This document shows, piece after piece, positions 51,860-61,761 of a stretch of DNA of 64,000 bases; position 1 is the stretch's first letter; each line of letters opens with the position of its first letter. The position numbers were made by a program, and so were the translations under genes. The stretch is from Silicimonas sp. GTDB taxonomy: Bacteria; Pseudomonadota; Alphaproteobacteria; Rhodobacterales; Rhodobacteraceae. Under the pieces are notes generated by a model. That model had not been told where the DNA came from. It searched no databases and worked only from the letters and a program-made list of their open reading frames with translations. Location of the stretch: assembly GCA_022819605.1 (NCBI GenBank), contig JAJEGW010000182.1, positions 62,001 through 126,000 on the forward strand, in the 5' to 3' direction.

Positions 51860-53788
51860 ATGAAAAAGTGTCTATTTCTTATGGCAACAAGCTGCGCTGC
51901 CTTTAGTTTCGGACTAACATCCGCCGCAGTTGCCCAGACCTGCTCCGAATACAACGAGTCGCCAATGTTGGCAGACATCGTTGCAGCCGGCGGTCTCCCA
52001 CCTGTTGGCGAACGCCTGCCGGCCGAACCCCTGATCGTTGAGCCGGCCGAGCAAATCGGCATCTATGGCGGAACCATGGTGGACTCCACAGGGGGCAATC
52101 GCCTGGCCGAGTTTCGTCACTTCGGCTATGAGGCGCTGGTGCGATGGTCGGTTGACGGCGGCGAAGTGCTGCCGAACGTCGCAAAGGGCTGGGATGTCTC
52201 CGACGATGCGACCGCCTACACCTTCCATCTGCGTGAAGGCATGAAATGGTCAGACGGCGAAGACTTCACTGCCGACGACATCGTCTTCTGGTGGGAGCAT
52301 GTCGAAACCAACACCGATATCCAGTCGAGCCCGCGCGGCTTCTTCATTGTCGACGGCGAGCCAGCAACCGTTACGAAAATTGACGACTACACCGTCGAGT
52401 TCAAATGGTCGAAGCCGAATGGCCTGTTCCTAGAGAACCTGTCGACCTCGTATGGCGTGCGCGTCGTTCAGTTCGCAGAGCACTACCACCGGAAGTTGAT
52501 CAAGTCACTGAACCCTGAAGGTGTCGCCGAACTCATGGCGGCCGCAAACGCCGACGACTATACCCAGTGGTGGGCCGCAAACGTGGGTTCGTACGGCAAA
52601 CAGTCGGAATACAACAACCCGGAACGACCGTTTGTTCAGGCTTGGGTTCCAACCGAGCCATTCCTGGGCAAGGAGCGCTTCACGTTCCAGCGCAACCCTT
52701 ACTACTTCAAGGTCGACACGGCCTGCAATCAGTTGCCATACATCGACGCGCGCGCCTGGGTGTTGGTGTCGGACCCCGAAGTTCAACTGGCAAAGACGCT
52801 CTCCGGCGAAGTCGACATTTCGCGCGTGAATATCTCTACACCGGCTAACAGGGGTGTGATGTTCCAGAACATGGAACAGGGCAACTACCGCTTCGTGACG
52901 GCAAATTCCGCGGACATGAATGTAGCAGACTTGCGTTTCCCGCTGCATTATCCGTCGGATCCGGTGAAGGAAGAGATCTATAACGACAAGAACTTCCGCA
53001 TCGGTCTGTCGCACGCGATCAATCGCCAGGAACTGATTGAAGTGATCTTTTTGGGTCAAGGCATACCCCACCAGATAGCGCCGCGCCCGGAATCTCCACT
53101 CTACAACGAACAGCTGGCGACCCAGTATACCGAATACGATGCTGATCTGGCCAGTTCGTACCTGGACAAGGCATTGCCAGACAAAGACGGCGACGGATTT
53201 CGCCTGCGTCCGGACAACGGTGACCGGTTCACCGTGGTCGTTGACGTCAACAACGAGTTCAAGTCGGACTGGGGCGACATGATGGAACTGATCGAAGGAT
53301 ACTGGGAAGCAGTTGGCGTAGACGTCGTTCTCAACTTCGTCTCAGATGCGGTTTCGGTGGCCCGACGCAACGATCCTGATCGTGACGTCTTCCTGTGGTT
53401 GGCCGAAAACGGTTCCGGTCGCCTGCCCATGCTGGCTGCACGCGAGATGTTGCCTCGCGGCAAGACTTGGACCGAGGAGTGGGAAAAGTGGTACGATTCC
53501 GGTGGATCAGAGGGCGTGGAGCCGCCGACCAACTATGTGCGTGCATGGGAACTTCAGGACGCGATCCCGACGCTCTTTGGCGACGCACAATCGGAGGCGT
53601 GGGACGAGTTGGTGCAAATTGCTGCGGACGAGTTCGCGCAGATCGGCATCGCGCTGCCAATGGGCAACTACCGCGCCGTCAACAATCGTCTGCGCAATGT
53701 CCCGGAGCCGCTTCTGGAAGGATGGCTCTACCCGGGCATTGCGCCGGCCAATTTCTCGACCTTCTACATTGAATCGTCGAGCCAGTAA
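51860..53788 (+). CDS. ABC importer substrate-binding protein (SBP_bac_5 family)
   Basis: A 642-residue exported protein with a signal peptide (MKKCLFLMATSCAAFSFG...AVAQ, cleavage near residue 26). It has the family 5 core: VLPNVAKGWDVSDDATAYTF, HLREGMKWSDGEDFTADDIV and NFRIGLSHAINRQELI. It is about 100 residues longer than typical dipeptide-binding proteins, a size seen in family 5 members for larger ligands. Substrate may be a peptide or oligosaccharide; neighbouring IolE/IolG, DUF5054 and PHP genes favour a sugar-related compound. First gene of the importer operon. Confidence 0.9.
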   Translation: MKKCLFLMATSCAAFSFGLTSAAVAQTCSEYNESPMLADIVAAGGLPPVGERLPAEPLIVEPAEQIGIYGGTMVDSTGGNRLAEFRHFGYEALVRWSVDGGEVLPNVAKGWDVSDDATAYTFHLREGMKWSDGEDFTADDIVFWWEHVETNTDIQSSPRGFFIVDGEPATVTKIDDYTVEFKWSKPNGLFLENLSTSYGVRVVQFAEHYHRKLIKSLNPEGVAELMAAANADDYTQWWAANVGSYGKQSEYNNPERPFVQAWVPTEPFLGKERFTFQRNPYYFKVDTACNQLPYIDARAWVLVSDPEVQLAKTLSGEVDISRVNISTPANRGVMFQNMEQGNYRFVTANSADMNVADLRFPLHYPSDPVKEEIYNDKNFRIGLSHAINRQELIEVIFLGQGIPHQIAPRPESPLYNEQLATQYTEYDADLASSYLDKALPDKDGDGFRLRPDNGDRFTVVVDVNNEFKSDWGDMMELIEGYWEAVGVDVVLNFVSDAVSVARRNDPDRDVFLWLAENGSGRLPMLAAREMLPRGKTWTEEWEKWYDSGGSEGVEPPTNYVRAWELQDAIPTLFGDAQSEAWDELVQIAADEFAQIGIALPMGNYRAVNNRLRNVPEPLLEGWLYPGIAPANFSTFYIESSSQ

Positions 53789-53804
53789 GCTGCGGGCACG
53801 ACTA

Positions 53805-53830
53805 GGGAAAGGGCGAACGCGCCCTTTCCC
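53805..53830 (+). promoter_or_regulatory. Perfect hairpin between binding-protein and permease genes
   Basis: GGGAAAGGGCG (53805-53815) and CGCCCTTTCCC (53820-53830) are perfect 11-bp arms around an AACG loop, 16 bp after the binding-protein stop. No T run follows. Such hairpins often stabilise the binding-protein mRNA or reduce read-through so that the binding protein is made in excess. Confidence 0.7.
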
Positions 53831-53853
53831 CGAAGCTGCTGAGGAGACAGACC

Positions 53854-54861
53854 GTGGCCCGCTTTCTAGCTCGCCGTCTTGTCCTGATGCTGCTTACCGT
53901 AGTTGCAATTTCCGTCATTTCATTCTTTATCATTATCCTGCCGCCGGGAGACTTTGTCGATCGGCTGGTGCAGGAGGCCAACCAGTATGGCGAGAATTTA
54001 GAGCCACATGAAATCGAAGACCTGCGGCGCAACTACGGATTGGACCGAAGCGCCGTAGAGCAGTATTTTGTGTGGATTCGCAACATCTTGCTTCGCGGGG
54101 ACTTCGGCTACTCGTTCGGCTGGGACCTGCCCGTCTCCGAACTGATCGGCCAACGGCTCGGCCTGACGGCTCTTCTGTCGATCGTTACGCTGCTTTTTGT
54201 CTGGATCGTGGCTGTCCCGGTTGGGATCTACGCGGCGGTGCGAAAATATTCGCTGGGTGACTATGTCTTCACTTTCTTGGGCTTCATCGGTCTGGCCATT
54301 CCGAACTTTCTGCTGGCACTGGTTCTGCTCTACATTTCGTTCCGCTACTTCGGACAGAGCGTTGGCGGCCTGTTCTCACCGGAATACGTAAATGCGCCAT
54401 GGACCTTTGCAAGGTTCGCGGATCTGCTCTCGCATCTCTGGATCCCGGTGATCGTGCTGGGCACCGCCGGAACCGCTGAAATCATCCGCAAGATCCGAGC
54501 CAACCTCCTCGACGAGCTGCATCGCCCGTATGTACTGACTGCCCGCGCCAAGGGCCTAGGCGAGACTTACCTGTTGCTCAAGTATCCAGTGCGCCATTCT
54601 CTGAACCCGTTCGTGTCGGAACTGAACGATCTGTTCGTCAAGATCGTCTCCGGCGAGACCATTGTGGCCGTGGTGCTGGGTCTCCAGACAACAGGTCCCC
54701 TGCTGCTTGAAGCATTGAAGGAAGAAGACCTCTACCTGGCCTCGACGCTGATCATGTTCCTGAGCTTCCTGGCGGTACTTGGAACGCTTTTCTCGGATCT
54801 TCTCCTGATGCTGCTTGATCCAAAGATCCGGCGCCAGGCGGCGAGCCGGGAGATGATGTGA
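53854..54861 (+). CDS. ABC importer permease, DppB type
   Basis: A 335-residue inner-membrane protein with GTG start preceded by GAGGAG. It has an N-terminal membrane helix (RRLVLMLLTVVAISVISFF), the LRRNYGLD periplasmic segment, five further helices and the EAA loop (YVLTARAKGLGETYLLLKYPV). Its stop overlaps the next permease start as TGATG. Confidence 0.92.
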   Translation: MARFLARRLVLMLLTVVAISVISFFIIILPPGDFVDRLVQEANQYGENLEPHEIEDLRRNYGLDRSAVEQYFVWIRNILLRGDFGYSFGWDLPVSELIGQRLGLTALLSIVTLLFVWIVAVPVGIYAAVRKYSLGDYVFTFLGFIGLAIPNFLLALVLLYISFRYFGQSVGGLFSPEYVNAPWTFARFADLLSHLWIPVIVLGTAGTAEIIRKIRANLLDELHRPYVLTARAKGLGETYLLLKYPVRHSLNPFVSELNDLFVKIVSGETIVAVVLGLQTTGPLLLEALKEEDLYLASTLIMFLSFLAVLGTLFSDLLLMLLDPKIRRQAASREMM

Positions 54862-55955
54862 TGACATACGCCGCACATCTGAGTCACTCCCAACTCGTGA
54901 TGCGCCGATTCCTGCGCCACCGCCTTGGAATCTTCGGGGGCGTTATGACGCTTCTGATTTATCTGGTTGCTGCTTTCGTGGAATTCCTCGCACCGCATGC
55001 TCCGGACACGTACCAGGCCAAGCACGTTTATGCACCGCCGCAGAGCATGCACTGGATCCTCGATGGCCCGGACGGCCGACGGTTTCAGCCGCATGTCTAC
55101 AGCCTGCGCTCCACGACCGATTACAACACGGGCCAGCGGAACTTTGTGGAATACCCAGACAGGGTGATCGAGCTCGGATTCCTCGTTCGCGGCGACAGCT
55201 ACAAGTTCTGGGGCCTCATCTCGGCGAATCTTCATTTCTTCGGCCCGAAGGATCCGCGCGAACGGGTGTATTTTCTTGGGGCGGACCGATTGGGGCGCGA
55301 CGTGTTAAGCCGCACGATCTACGCAACGCGTGTCTCAATGACGATTGGATTGGTTGGCGTCGGAATCAGCCTCGTTCTCGGCATTGCGATTGGTGGCATC
55401 TCGGGCTATTTCGGCGGCATTGTCGATCTGGCAATCCAGCGGTTGATCGAGTTCCTTCAATCCCTGCCATCCATCCCGCTCTGGATCGGGCTTGCCGCTG
55501 CCATTCCGCCCACGACGCCACCGATCAGGACGTACTTCTTTATCACGGCGATCCTGTCTATCATCGGCTGGACCGGGCTTGCACGGGTAGTGCGCGGGCG
55601 GTTCATGTCGCTGAAGGACGAGAACTTCATCAAGGCAGCACTCCTCGACGGCAACCGGCCGGTACGGATCATCCGGCGTCATATGGTGCCTAACTTCCTG
55701 TCGCACATCATAGCCGTGGTCACGCTGGCCATTCCGGGGATGATCATAGCGGAAACGTCGCTCAGTTTTTTGGGAATTGGACTTCGGCCGCCGGTTGTTA
55801 GCTGGGGTGTGCTGCTACAGGAGGCGCAAAACCTGAGATCAATTGCCACCGCCCCATGGCTGTTCCTGCCGGGTGCGGCGGTCGTCGTGGCCGTCCTGTC
55901 GCTCAATTTCCTTGGCGACGGGCTTCGAGATGCGGCAGACCCTTATGCGAACTGA
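54861..55955 (+). CDS. ABC importer permease, DppC type
   Basis: A 364-residue second permease subunit. The N-terminal membrane helix (GIFGGVMTLLIYLVAAFVEF), the family motif FLGADRLGRDVLSRTIYATR and the EAA-like region VVRGRFMSLKDENFIKAALL are all present. The periplasmic loop between residues 50 and 130 is longer than in DppC, in keeping with the large binding protein. Start at ATG 54861 in the TGATG overlap. Confidence 0.92.
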   Translation: MTYAAHLSHSQLVMRRFLRHRLGIFGGVMTLLIYLVAAFVEFLAPHAPDTYQAKHVYAPPQSMHWILDGPDGRRFQPHVYSLRSTTDYNTGQRNFVEYPDRVIELGFLVRGDSYKFWGLISANLHFFGPKDPRERVYFLGADRLGRDVLSRTIYATRVSMTIGLVGVGISLVLGIAIGGISGYFGGIVDLAIQRLIEFLQSLPSIPLWIGLAAAIPPTTPPIRTYFFITAILSIIGWTGLARVVRGRFMSLKDENFIKAALLDGNRPVRIIRRHMVPNFLSHIIAVVTLAIPGMIIAETSLSFLGIGLRPPVVSWGVLLQEAQNLRSIATAPWLFLPGAAVVVAVLSLNFLGDGLRDAADPYAN

Positions 55956-58029
55956 CGCACTTCTTTCGCTGCAGGGGCTGACGGTCTCATTTTGGGATGG
56001 GCGTCGCCGAAGCGTAGCGCTTCGGGATGTCGGATTCGATTTGCCCCATGCAAAAACGGTCGCAATCGTCGGAGAGTCTGGTTGCGGCAAGTCTTTGACG
56101 GCGCGCAGCATTCTACGCATTCTCGATACGAACGCGACCATCGACTGCGGACAAATCCTGTTCGAAGGCGTAGACTTGGCCGGAGCGCCCGAGAAAAGTC
56201 CCGCTCTGCACGGCATTCGGGGTGGACGCATAGGGTTGATCTATCAGGAACCCCTCACCGCCTTGTCGAGCTTCTACACGGTCGGCAACCAGATAATGGA
56301 AGCGGTCCGTCGGCATCAGGATGTGACAAAAAAACAGGCGCGCGAGCGCGCACTCGATCTGCTGCATGCCGTCGGCATGCCAAATCCGGCGCAGCGCCTT
56401 GATGCGTACACGTTCGAACTTTCGGGCGGGCAGCAACAACGCGTGATGATCGCAATGGCCCTGGGTCCCCACCCTTCGCTTCTGATCGCCGACGAACCGA
56501 CGACCGCGCTTGATGTCACGACCCAGGCAGTGATCCTCGACCTCCTGCAAGAACTGCAACAAAGCCAGGGGATGTCGATCCTGTTCATTACACATGATCT
56601 AGGGGTTGTGTCCCGCATGGCTGATGAGGTGGTAGTGATGTATCTGGGGGAAGTCGTAGAGCACGGTACAAAGGCGGACGTACTGGCAACGCCCAGGCAC
56701 CCCTATACTCAGGCGCTAATGGCGTCACTGCCAGGGCGCGCCCAGTTCCGCCAAGCGACGATCCCGGGAACAGTGCCTTCCTTGGAAGAACGTCCGGCAG
56801 GGTGCGCCTTTGCGCCACGCTGTGCGTTTGCCCGGCCGGGTCTTTGTGATGTGCAAAGGCCTGAGCTTGTGCATTCCGGCGGAGTACATGTTCGCTGCCA
56901 TGCCTTCGGAAGCGCCGCGTCCATGTTCGACCTGTCGCAGCAATCGAAACGGTCGGACACGTTCAAAAGGAGAGGGATGCAGCAATTCGGTGACAAGATT
57001 CTGGATCTGCGTAGCGTCAGCAAGACGTTCGAGAAGCGGGAAGGACTGTTCGGGCAACGGGTCCGCGAGATCAAGGCCGTGCAGGACATTTCCCTTGAAC
57101 TGCGGCAGGGCGAAACCCTGGCGCTCGTCGGCGAATCCGGTTCCGGAAAGACAACCCTAGGACAGACTATTGTCGGCCTCCATAAAGCAACGCGCGGCCG
57201 CGTGATGTTCGCGATGGACGGGCAAGACAATGACATCACCAATCTTTCTGCTGCTGAATGGCGCATCGTTTGGCAATCCATGCGGATGGTATTTCAGGAT
57301 CCGTTCTCCTCATTGAACCCGCGCATGACTGCATTCGATATTGTAGCAGAGCCTTTGCGGCAACGCCCGGACGCACCTCTTCCCGAACCGGACCTGGTGA
57401 GGAAGGTCCACAAACTCTTCCGCCTGGTGGGGCTGGACCCGGAGATGTCAGGCCGTTACCCACATGCTTTTTCCGGAGGGCAGCGTCAGAGGATCGGTGT
57501 GGCGCGAGCACTTGCCCCTGACCCGAAGATCATCATCGCGGATGAGCCGGTTTCCGCGCTTGACGTGTCTGTACAGGCGCAAGTGTTGAACCTGTTGCGC
57601 GACCTTCAGTCCAGTCTTGGATTGAGTTACCTCTTCATTTCGCATGACTTGAACGTGGTGGCGAGCCTCGCTCATAGAGTAGCGGTGATGTATGCTGGCC
57701 GAATTGTCGAACTGGCAGAAACGGACGAAATCCTGGATCACCCTCGCCATCCCTACTCCGAGGCACTCTTGAGCGCGGTACTGACGCCAGATCGAGCCGA
57801 TCAGGACAGTCACTTGCGACTGCCCGGAGACCCGCCGGATCCCTTGAGCCTTCCACCGGGCTGCGTCTTTGCCGAACGCTGCGCTTACGCGACTGAGGCT
57901 TGCACACATGAAATGCCTGAAATGCGCAACCTGGGAGGGCATTGGGTGGCCTGCCATCACGCCGAAGCCCTTGCCCTGCAAGGATTACGCAATGAGAACA
58001 TTCCCGGGAGCGCTGCACCCAACTCATAG
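55945..58029 (+). CDS. Fused ABC importer ATPase (DppD-DppF type)
   Basis: A 694-residue protein with two complete ATPase domains. The first has Walker A GESGCGKS, signature LSGGQQQRV and Walker B LIADEP; the second has GESGSGKTT, FSGGQRQRI and IIADEP. Each ends with the Cys-rich oligopeptide-type C-terminal segment (GCAFAPRCAFA and GCVFAERCAYA). In most dipeptide systems these are two genes; such fusions are known in proteobacteria. ATG 55945 overlaps the permease gene by 11 bp; ATG 55930 is possible. Confidence 0.92.
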   Translation: MRTDALLSLQGLTVSFWDGRRRSVALRDVGFDLPHAKTVAIVGESGCGKSLTARSILRILDTNATIDCGQILFEGVDLAGAPEKSPALHGIRGGRIGLIYQEPLTALSSFYTVGNQIMEAVRRHQDVTKKQARERALDLLHAVGMPNPAQRLDAYTFELSGGQQQRVMIAMALGPHPSLLIADEPTTALDVTTQAVILDLLQELQQSQGMSILFITHDLGVVSRMADEVVVMYLGEVVEHGTKADVLATPRHPYTQALMASLPGRAQFRQATIPGTVPSLEERPAGCAFAPRCAFARPGLCDVQRPELVHSGGVHVRCHAFGSAASMFDLSQQSKRSDTFKRRGMQQFGDKILDLRSVSKTFEKREGLFGQRVREIKAVQDISLELRQGETLALVGESGSGKTTLGQTIVGLHKATRGRVMFAMDGQDNDITNLSAAEWRIVWQSMRMVFQDPFSSLNPRMTAFDIVAEPLRQRPDAPLPEPDLVRKVHKLFRLVGLDPEMSGRYPHAFSGGQRQRIGVARALAPDPKIIIADEPVSALDVSVQAQVLNLLRDLQSSLGLSYLFISHDLNVVASLAHRVAVMYAGRIVELAETDEILDHPRHPYSEALLSAVLTPDRADQDSHLRLPGDPPDPLSLPPGCVFAERCAYATEACTHEMPEMRNLGGHWVACHHAEALALQGLRNENIPGSAAPNS

Positions 58030-58048
58030 CCGCCCTTCGCTTCTGGAA

Positions 58049-58231
58049 ATGGCGGTGCGCTCTCCGATATCTGGAGAAGGTCGCAATCCTTATGTCCCGG
58101 CCGGTACTCCCTGTGACGTGATACGAATGGACGTCGAAGCGACCTATGACAGCGACCCGGACAACTTGGTGTATATTGGATTGTTCAATCCGCGGGCCAG
58201 TGTGTTTCCTACGCGCGAAGGATTTCGGGGA
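58049..58231 (+). pseudogene. N-terminal fragment of a CehA/PHP-type hydrolase
   Basis: The plus frame reads VIRMDVEATYDSDPDNLVYI then GLFNPRASVFPTREGFRG, close to the N-terminal region of the PHP protein at 60258 (VTRLDVGFEY..., GIMDSRATDYPTRSGFRG). The match stops abruptly near 58231, where ATPase-like coding begins in another frame. The HxH active-site part is absent, so this is a broken third copy of that gene. Confidence 0.65.
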
Positions 58232-58232
58232 T

Positions 58233-58729
58233 CGGTGCCAGGGGATCGGGATCGCGCGGGCCAAGGCATCGGGACCGTGTATCTTGATTGCGGACGAGCC
58301 TGTCTTGGCGCTGGACGTCTTGGTTCAGGCGCAGATACTGAACCTGTTCCAAGTTCCTCGGCAGGAGTGGAGAATTTCCTGCCTGTTCGGATCCCTCGAC
58401 ATGAACGTGACTTCGAACATCTCGAACCGCGTGGCAGTGATGCATGCTGGCCGCATCGTCGAGGCGGCGGAGACCAATCAGATCTATCTTGCGCACCGGG
58501 ATCCCAGTTCATCGGTTTTGTTGGATGCGGTGTTGATGCCGGAGTTGCACGCGCAAATGCGTCATGCGAGTCCCCGCAGGGACAACCGCCCAATTCCGCG
58601 GAACTGCTTCCTGGTTGCACGTTTTCGGACCATCGCGCGCTTGTGACCGACAAGTGCCAGCGCGCGATTCTGTCACTCAAGCCCAACACGGACGGTCGCC
58701 TGACCACCTGTCAACGAATGAACGAAGTC
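58233..58729 (+). pseudogene. C-terminal fragment of a second ABC ATPase, frameshifted
   Basis: The frame starting near 58233 reads CQGIGIARAKAS, ILIADEPVLALDVLVQAQIL, NRVAVMHAGRIVEAAETNQI and SSVLLDAVLMPELHA, parallel to the second domain of the fused ATPase just upstream. Near 58570-58600 the match moves to another frame as LLPGCTFSDHRALVTDKCQR and DGRLTTCQRMNEV, the Cys-rich tail of oligopeptide ATPases. The Walker A half is missing. It is diverged from the neighbour, so not a fresh duplication. Confidence 0.75.
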
Positions 58730-58799
58730 ACCTTTGCGAGTATGCGGGTCATGGCTAGGCTGCGTGTCAAGAGCCGACAGCAAGAAAAAGTGAGTGCGC

Positions 58800-60185
58800 A
58801 TGCACCAGGCAATTGAAGGACAACTCACGCTTGACCACATGGCGTGCCATGTACCGCATCGCTTTGATGTACCCGAAAACACCGGCACGCTGCGGCTGGA
58901 TTTTTCCTTTTCGCCCCGGCATCCCGGTGTCGGCAACATAGCGCATCAGCTCAGCATCTCAGTTTACGGTCCCGATGGCCCCCGCGGCACACGGCACAAT
59001 AACGCCGACCAAAGCCCGGTGATTTCGCGAAACTGGGCCTCTCCCGGATATCTGCCTGGCGAGATCGAGGCAGGCGAATGGGTCGTCGAAATCGACGCTC
59101 ACCGCATCCTGCCGCCGGGCAATGTCACCTACCGGATCGAGATTGCTTGCGATGCCGAAGAATGCGAAGCGCCACCGGTTGACCCGATACCGAACCTGCC
59201 GCGCGCGCCAAAACGGAAAGGAGCGGGTTGGTATACCGGCGACCTGCATGGCCATACATTTCATTCCGATGGCGATTTCAGTCCTGCTGACTATCTCGAG
59301 ACCGCCCACCAGCGCGGCTATGATTTCGTGGCCCTCACCGATCACAATACGGTTTCGGCCGTGCCGCATGTCCGGCGGTTGGCCGGAGACGAGATCACCG
59401 TGATCGACGGTGTAGAACTCACCACATTTAACGGACACGCTTTGGTGCTGGGTCTCGAAGGCTGGATCGACTGGCGGGTCAAAGACGGCACCACGATGAG
59501 CGAAATAGCCCGGGCCGTGCTGGACCGCGGTGGCCTCTACGTGATTGCCCATCCCAAGAGCGAGGGGCATCCGTTTTGCACAGGTTGCCGCTGGGCCTTT
59601 TCAGATATGCTCCCGGGTCCTGCGCGCCATATCGAAGTCTGGAACCGGGTGTGGACGCAGCGAAACCATAACGAAGGTGCGCTTCAGATGTTCTATCATT
59701 GGCTGAACGCCGGCTACAGGATGGTGGCGACAGCAGGCACCGACACACACCGACTGGCCCCCACGGATCATCGAATTGCCGCCAACCGTGTCCTTGCCGA
59801 TGACAATACGCCCGAAGCGATATTGAACGCCCTGAGACGCGGCAACAGCTATGTCACCAGCGGCCCGGATCTGATGTTGCGTGCGGTGGCCGTTAACGGC
59901 AGCACAGCAGAAATGGGCGATGTCGCTGCATCCGGGTCAATGCGAATAACCTGTGGTTGTCAGGGCGGCAAAACAGGCGTCGATCTAACAAACCTCAGCC
60001 TAAGATTGATCGGACAAGGCGAAGAGGTCCAACGCTGGCACTTAGCACAAGGCCTGCAAACAACTGTTAGCGCAGTGGCAGAGGCGGGAAACTGGTTTAC
60101 CTTGGAACTGCGCGATCAATCTGAAGGGCTCCGCGGCGTGACGAACCCGATTTTTGTGGGAGAGGAGGGCGAGCCTTGGCACTGA
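58800..60185 (+). CDS. PHP-domain metallohydrolase, CehA/McbA family (1)
   Basis: A 461-residue protein. An N-terminal beta-rich domain (1-140) precedes a PHP phosphoesterase domain with metal ligands in GDLHGHTFHSD (H150, H152), ALTDHNT (D181, H182), GVELTTFNGHA (E206, H213), IAHPK and GTDTHR. PHP enzymes cleave phosphoester bonds; the CehA/McbA branch is named after a carbamate hydrolase. No signal peptide. It follows the importer operon and probably belongs to it, acting on the imported compound. Confidence 0.85.
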   Translation: MHQAIEGQLTLDHMACHVPHRFDVPENTGTLRLDFSFSPRHPGVGNIAHQLSISVYGPDGPRGTRHNNADQSPVISRNWASPGYLPGEIEAGEWVVEIDAHRILPPGNVTYRIEIACDAEECEAPPVDPIPNLPRAPKRKGAGWYTGDLHGHTFHSDGDFSPADYLETAHQRGYDFVALTDHNTVSAVPHVRRLAGDEITVIDGVELTTFNGHALVLGLEGWIDWRVKDGTTMSEIARAVLDRGGLYVIAHPKSEGHPFCTGCRWAFSDMLPGPARHIEVWNRVWTQRNHNEGALQMFYHWLNAGYRMVATAGTDTHRLAPTDHRIAANRVLADDNTPEAILNALRRGNSYVTSGPDLMLRAVAVNGSTAEMGDVAASGSMRITCGCQGGKTGVDLTNLSLRLIGQGEEVQRWHLAQGLQTTVSAVAEAGNWFTLELRDQSEGLRGVTNPIFVGEEGEPWH

Positions 60186-60257
60186 TCGCTGGAAGGCTGA
60201 GTCAAATGTGGCACGTCACTGACCTTTTTGCGACCAGGCACGAACTGGGCTAGAATC

Positions 60258-61748
60258 ATGGCCTCACCTGTCCTTGCGCCTGGGCAAGTATCAGAGATCT
60301 ATCTAACCATCACTCCGGCAGACAAAGCCCGGACGCCGTTTCTGGAAATCCCGTTTCAGCTGCCCTTGGGCGTGACACGGCTCGATGTCGGATTCGAGTA
60401 TGCAAAGGCCAATGATTGCGCCCTCGACATCGGGATCATGGACAGCCGAGCCACGGATTATCCAACCAGATCCGGATTTCGCGGCTGGAGCGGCAGCGCC
60501 CGCAACAGGTTCTTTGTCGCCACCGATGCGGCAACTCCCGGGTATTACGCCGGACCAATGCCCCCGGGATCCTGGAAGCTGTTGCTAGGCATGTACCGCT
60601 TGCCCGACAACGGCGCGGCGGTACGCCTGACCCTGATGGCCGATGCAGCGCCGCGCGAGGTGATGGCGACGCCAAAACCGGTCACACCACGGCTTGAACA
60701 CCCTGGTTGGTATCGTGGTGATCTGCATTGTCACACCCATCACAGCGACGCCAGCGGCGGGCCGGAATTGCTGGCCGAAAGCGCGCGCCTTGCGGGTCTC
60801 GATTTTCTTGCAGTCACCGACCACAACACTACCTCTCAATGGCAGTATTTCGGTCCGCGGAGTTCCGAAGATCTAGTCTTCATACCGGGAATGGAAGTCA
60901 CCACCTACCGCGGTCATGCAAATATCTTCGGCCTCGGCGAATGGATCGATTTCCGACTTGGCAGTAGCAGCGATTTGGACGCACTGGTGCGCGAAGTGAG
61001 ACGGCAAGGCGCCATTCTTTCGATAAACCACGACAAGGAACCGCTCCCCTGGGACTACGAATATCCCGACATGGATTGCATGGAAGTTTTTCACGGCCAC
61101 TGGCTAACCGGCAACGACGGCGTCCTGGCCCGATATGATCGATTCCTGGCTGATGGTCGACGGATATCCCTCATTGGAGGCAGCGACTACCACCAGCCAG
61201 CCGAGCGGGAACGACCAGGGCCCATCGGGCTGGCCAAGCCGACAACCGTGCTTTGGCTGCCTTGCCTGGACGCCTGTGCGGTCGTCGAGGCGCTAAGAAC
61301 AGGTCGTGGATTTGTCACCGAGTCTCCGTCCGGCCCGCACCTTGCCTTCACCGCAAATGGCCATCCGATGGGGAGCACGGTGGCCAGCGGCGATGACGTC
61401 ACGCTCAATGTCGAGGTGACAGGTGCGTCCGGCGATAGGCTGGTCTGGGTTAGCGAGGAAGGTCCGGTTTCCGAGACGTTAATTCCCGACGATGCCTGGA
61501 AGCAAACCATACGCTTGCCAACACCCAGCAGGTTTCTGCGTGCCGAGATTCTTGCTGACGCGAGCCGGGCGAGGGCAATCAAGGAACTGATGGACTGGTG
61601 CGCAGAAAGGACCGAGCTTCCTCGTGACCAAAAGTCGCTAACCACAGTGCCTCCCATTCGGCGCACATTGTCAAACCCAGTCTATTTCGAAGCTCCGGAA
61701 CAAACCCGCTCTCCGCGCGCAGGCCGAGGTCCATCGGGAATGAGGTGA
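60258..61748 (+). CDS. PHP-domain metallohydrolase, CehA/McbA family (2)
   Basis: A 496-residue paralogue of the preceding gene with the same layout: N-terminal beta domain, then GDLHCHTHHSD (H157, H159), AVTDHNT, GMEVTTYRGHANIFG, INHDKE and GGSDYHQP. It has a longer C-terminal extension ending in a basic tail. ATG 60258 is chosen because it starts the conserved region. Two paralogues plus a broken third suggest local duplication and divergence to different phosphoesters or successive steps. Confidence 0.85.
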   Translation: MASPVLAPGQVSEIYLTITPADKARTPFLEIPFQLPLGVTRLDVGFEYAKANDCALDIGIMDSRATDYPTRSGFRGWSGSARNRFFVATDAATPGYYAGPMPPGSWKLLLGMYRLPDNGAAVRLTLMADAAPREVMATPKPVTPRLEHPGWYRGDLHCHTHHSDASGGPELLAESARLAGLDFLAVTDHNTTSQWQYFGPRSSEDLVFIPGMEVTTYRGHANIFGLGEWIDFRLGSSSDLDALVREVRRQGAILSINHDKEPLPWDYEYPDMDCMEVFHGHWLTGNDGVLARYDRFLADGRRISLIGGSDYHQPAERERPGPIGLAKPTTVLWLPCLDACAVVEALRTGRGFVTESPSGPHLAFTANGHPMGSTVASGDDVTLNVEVTGASGDRLVWVSEEGPVSETLIPDDAWKQTIRLPTPSRFLRAEILADASRARAIKELMDWCAERTELPRDQKSLTTVPPIRRTLSNPVYFEAPEQTRSPRAGRGPSGMR

Positions 61749-61761
61749 GGATCAAAGCAGT

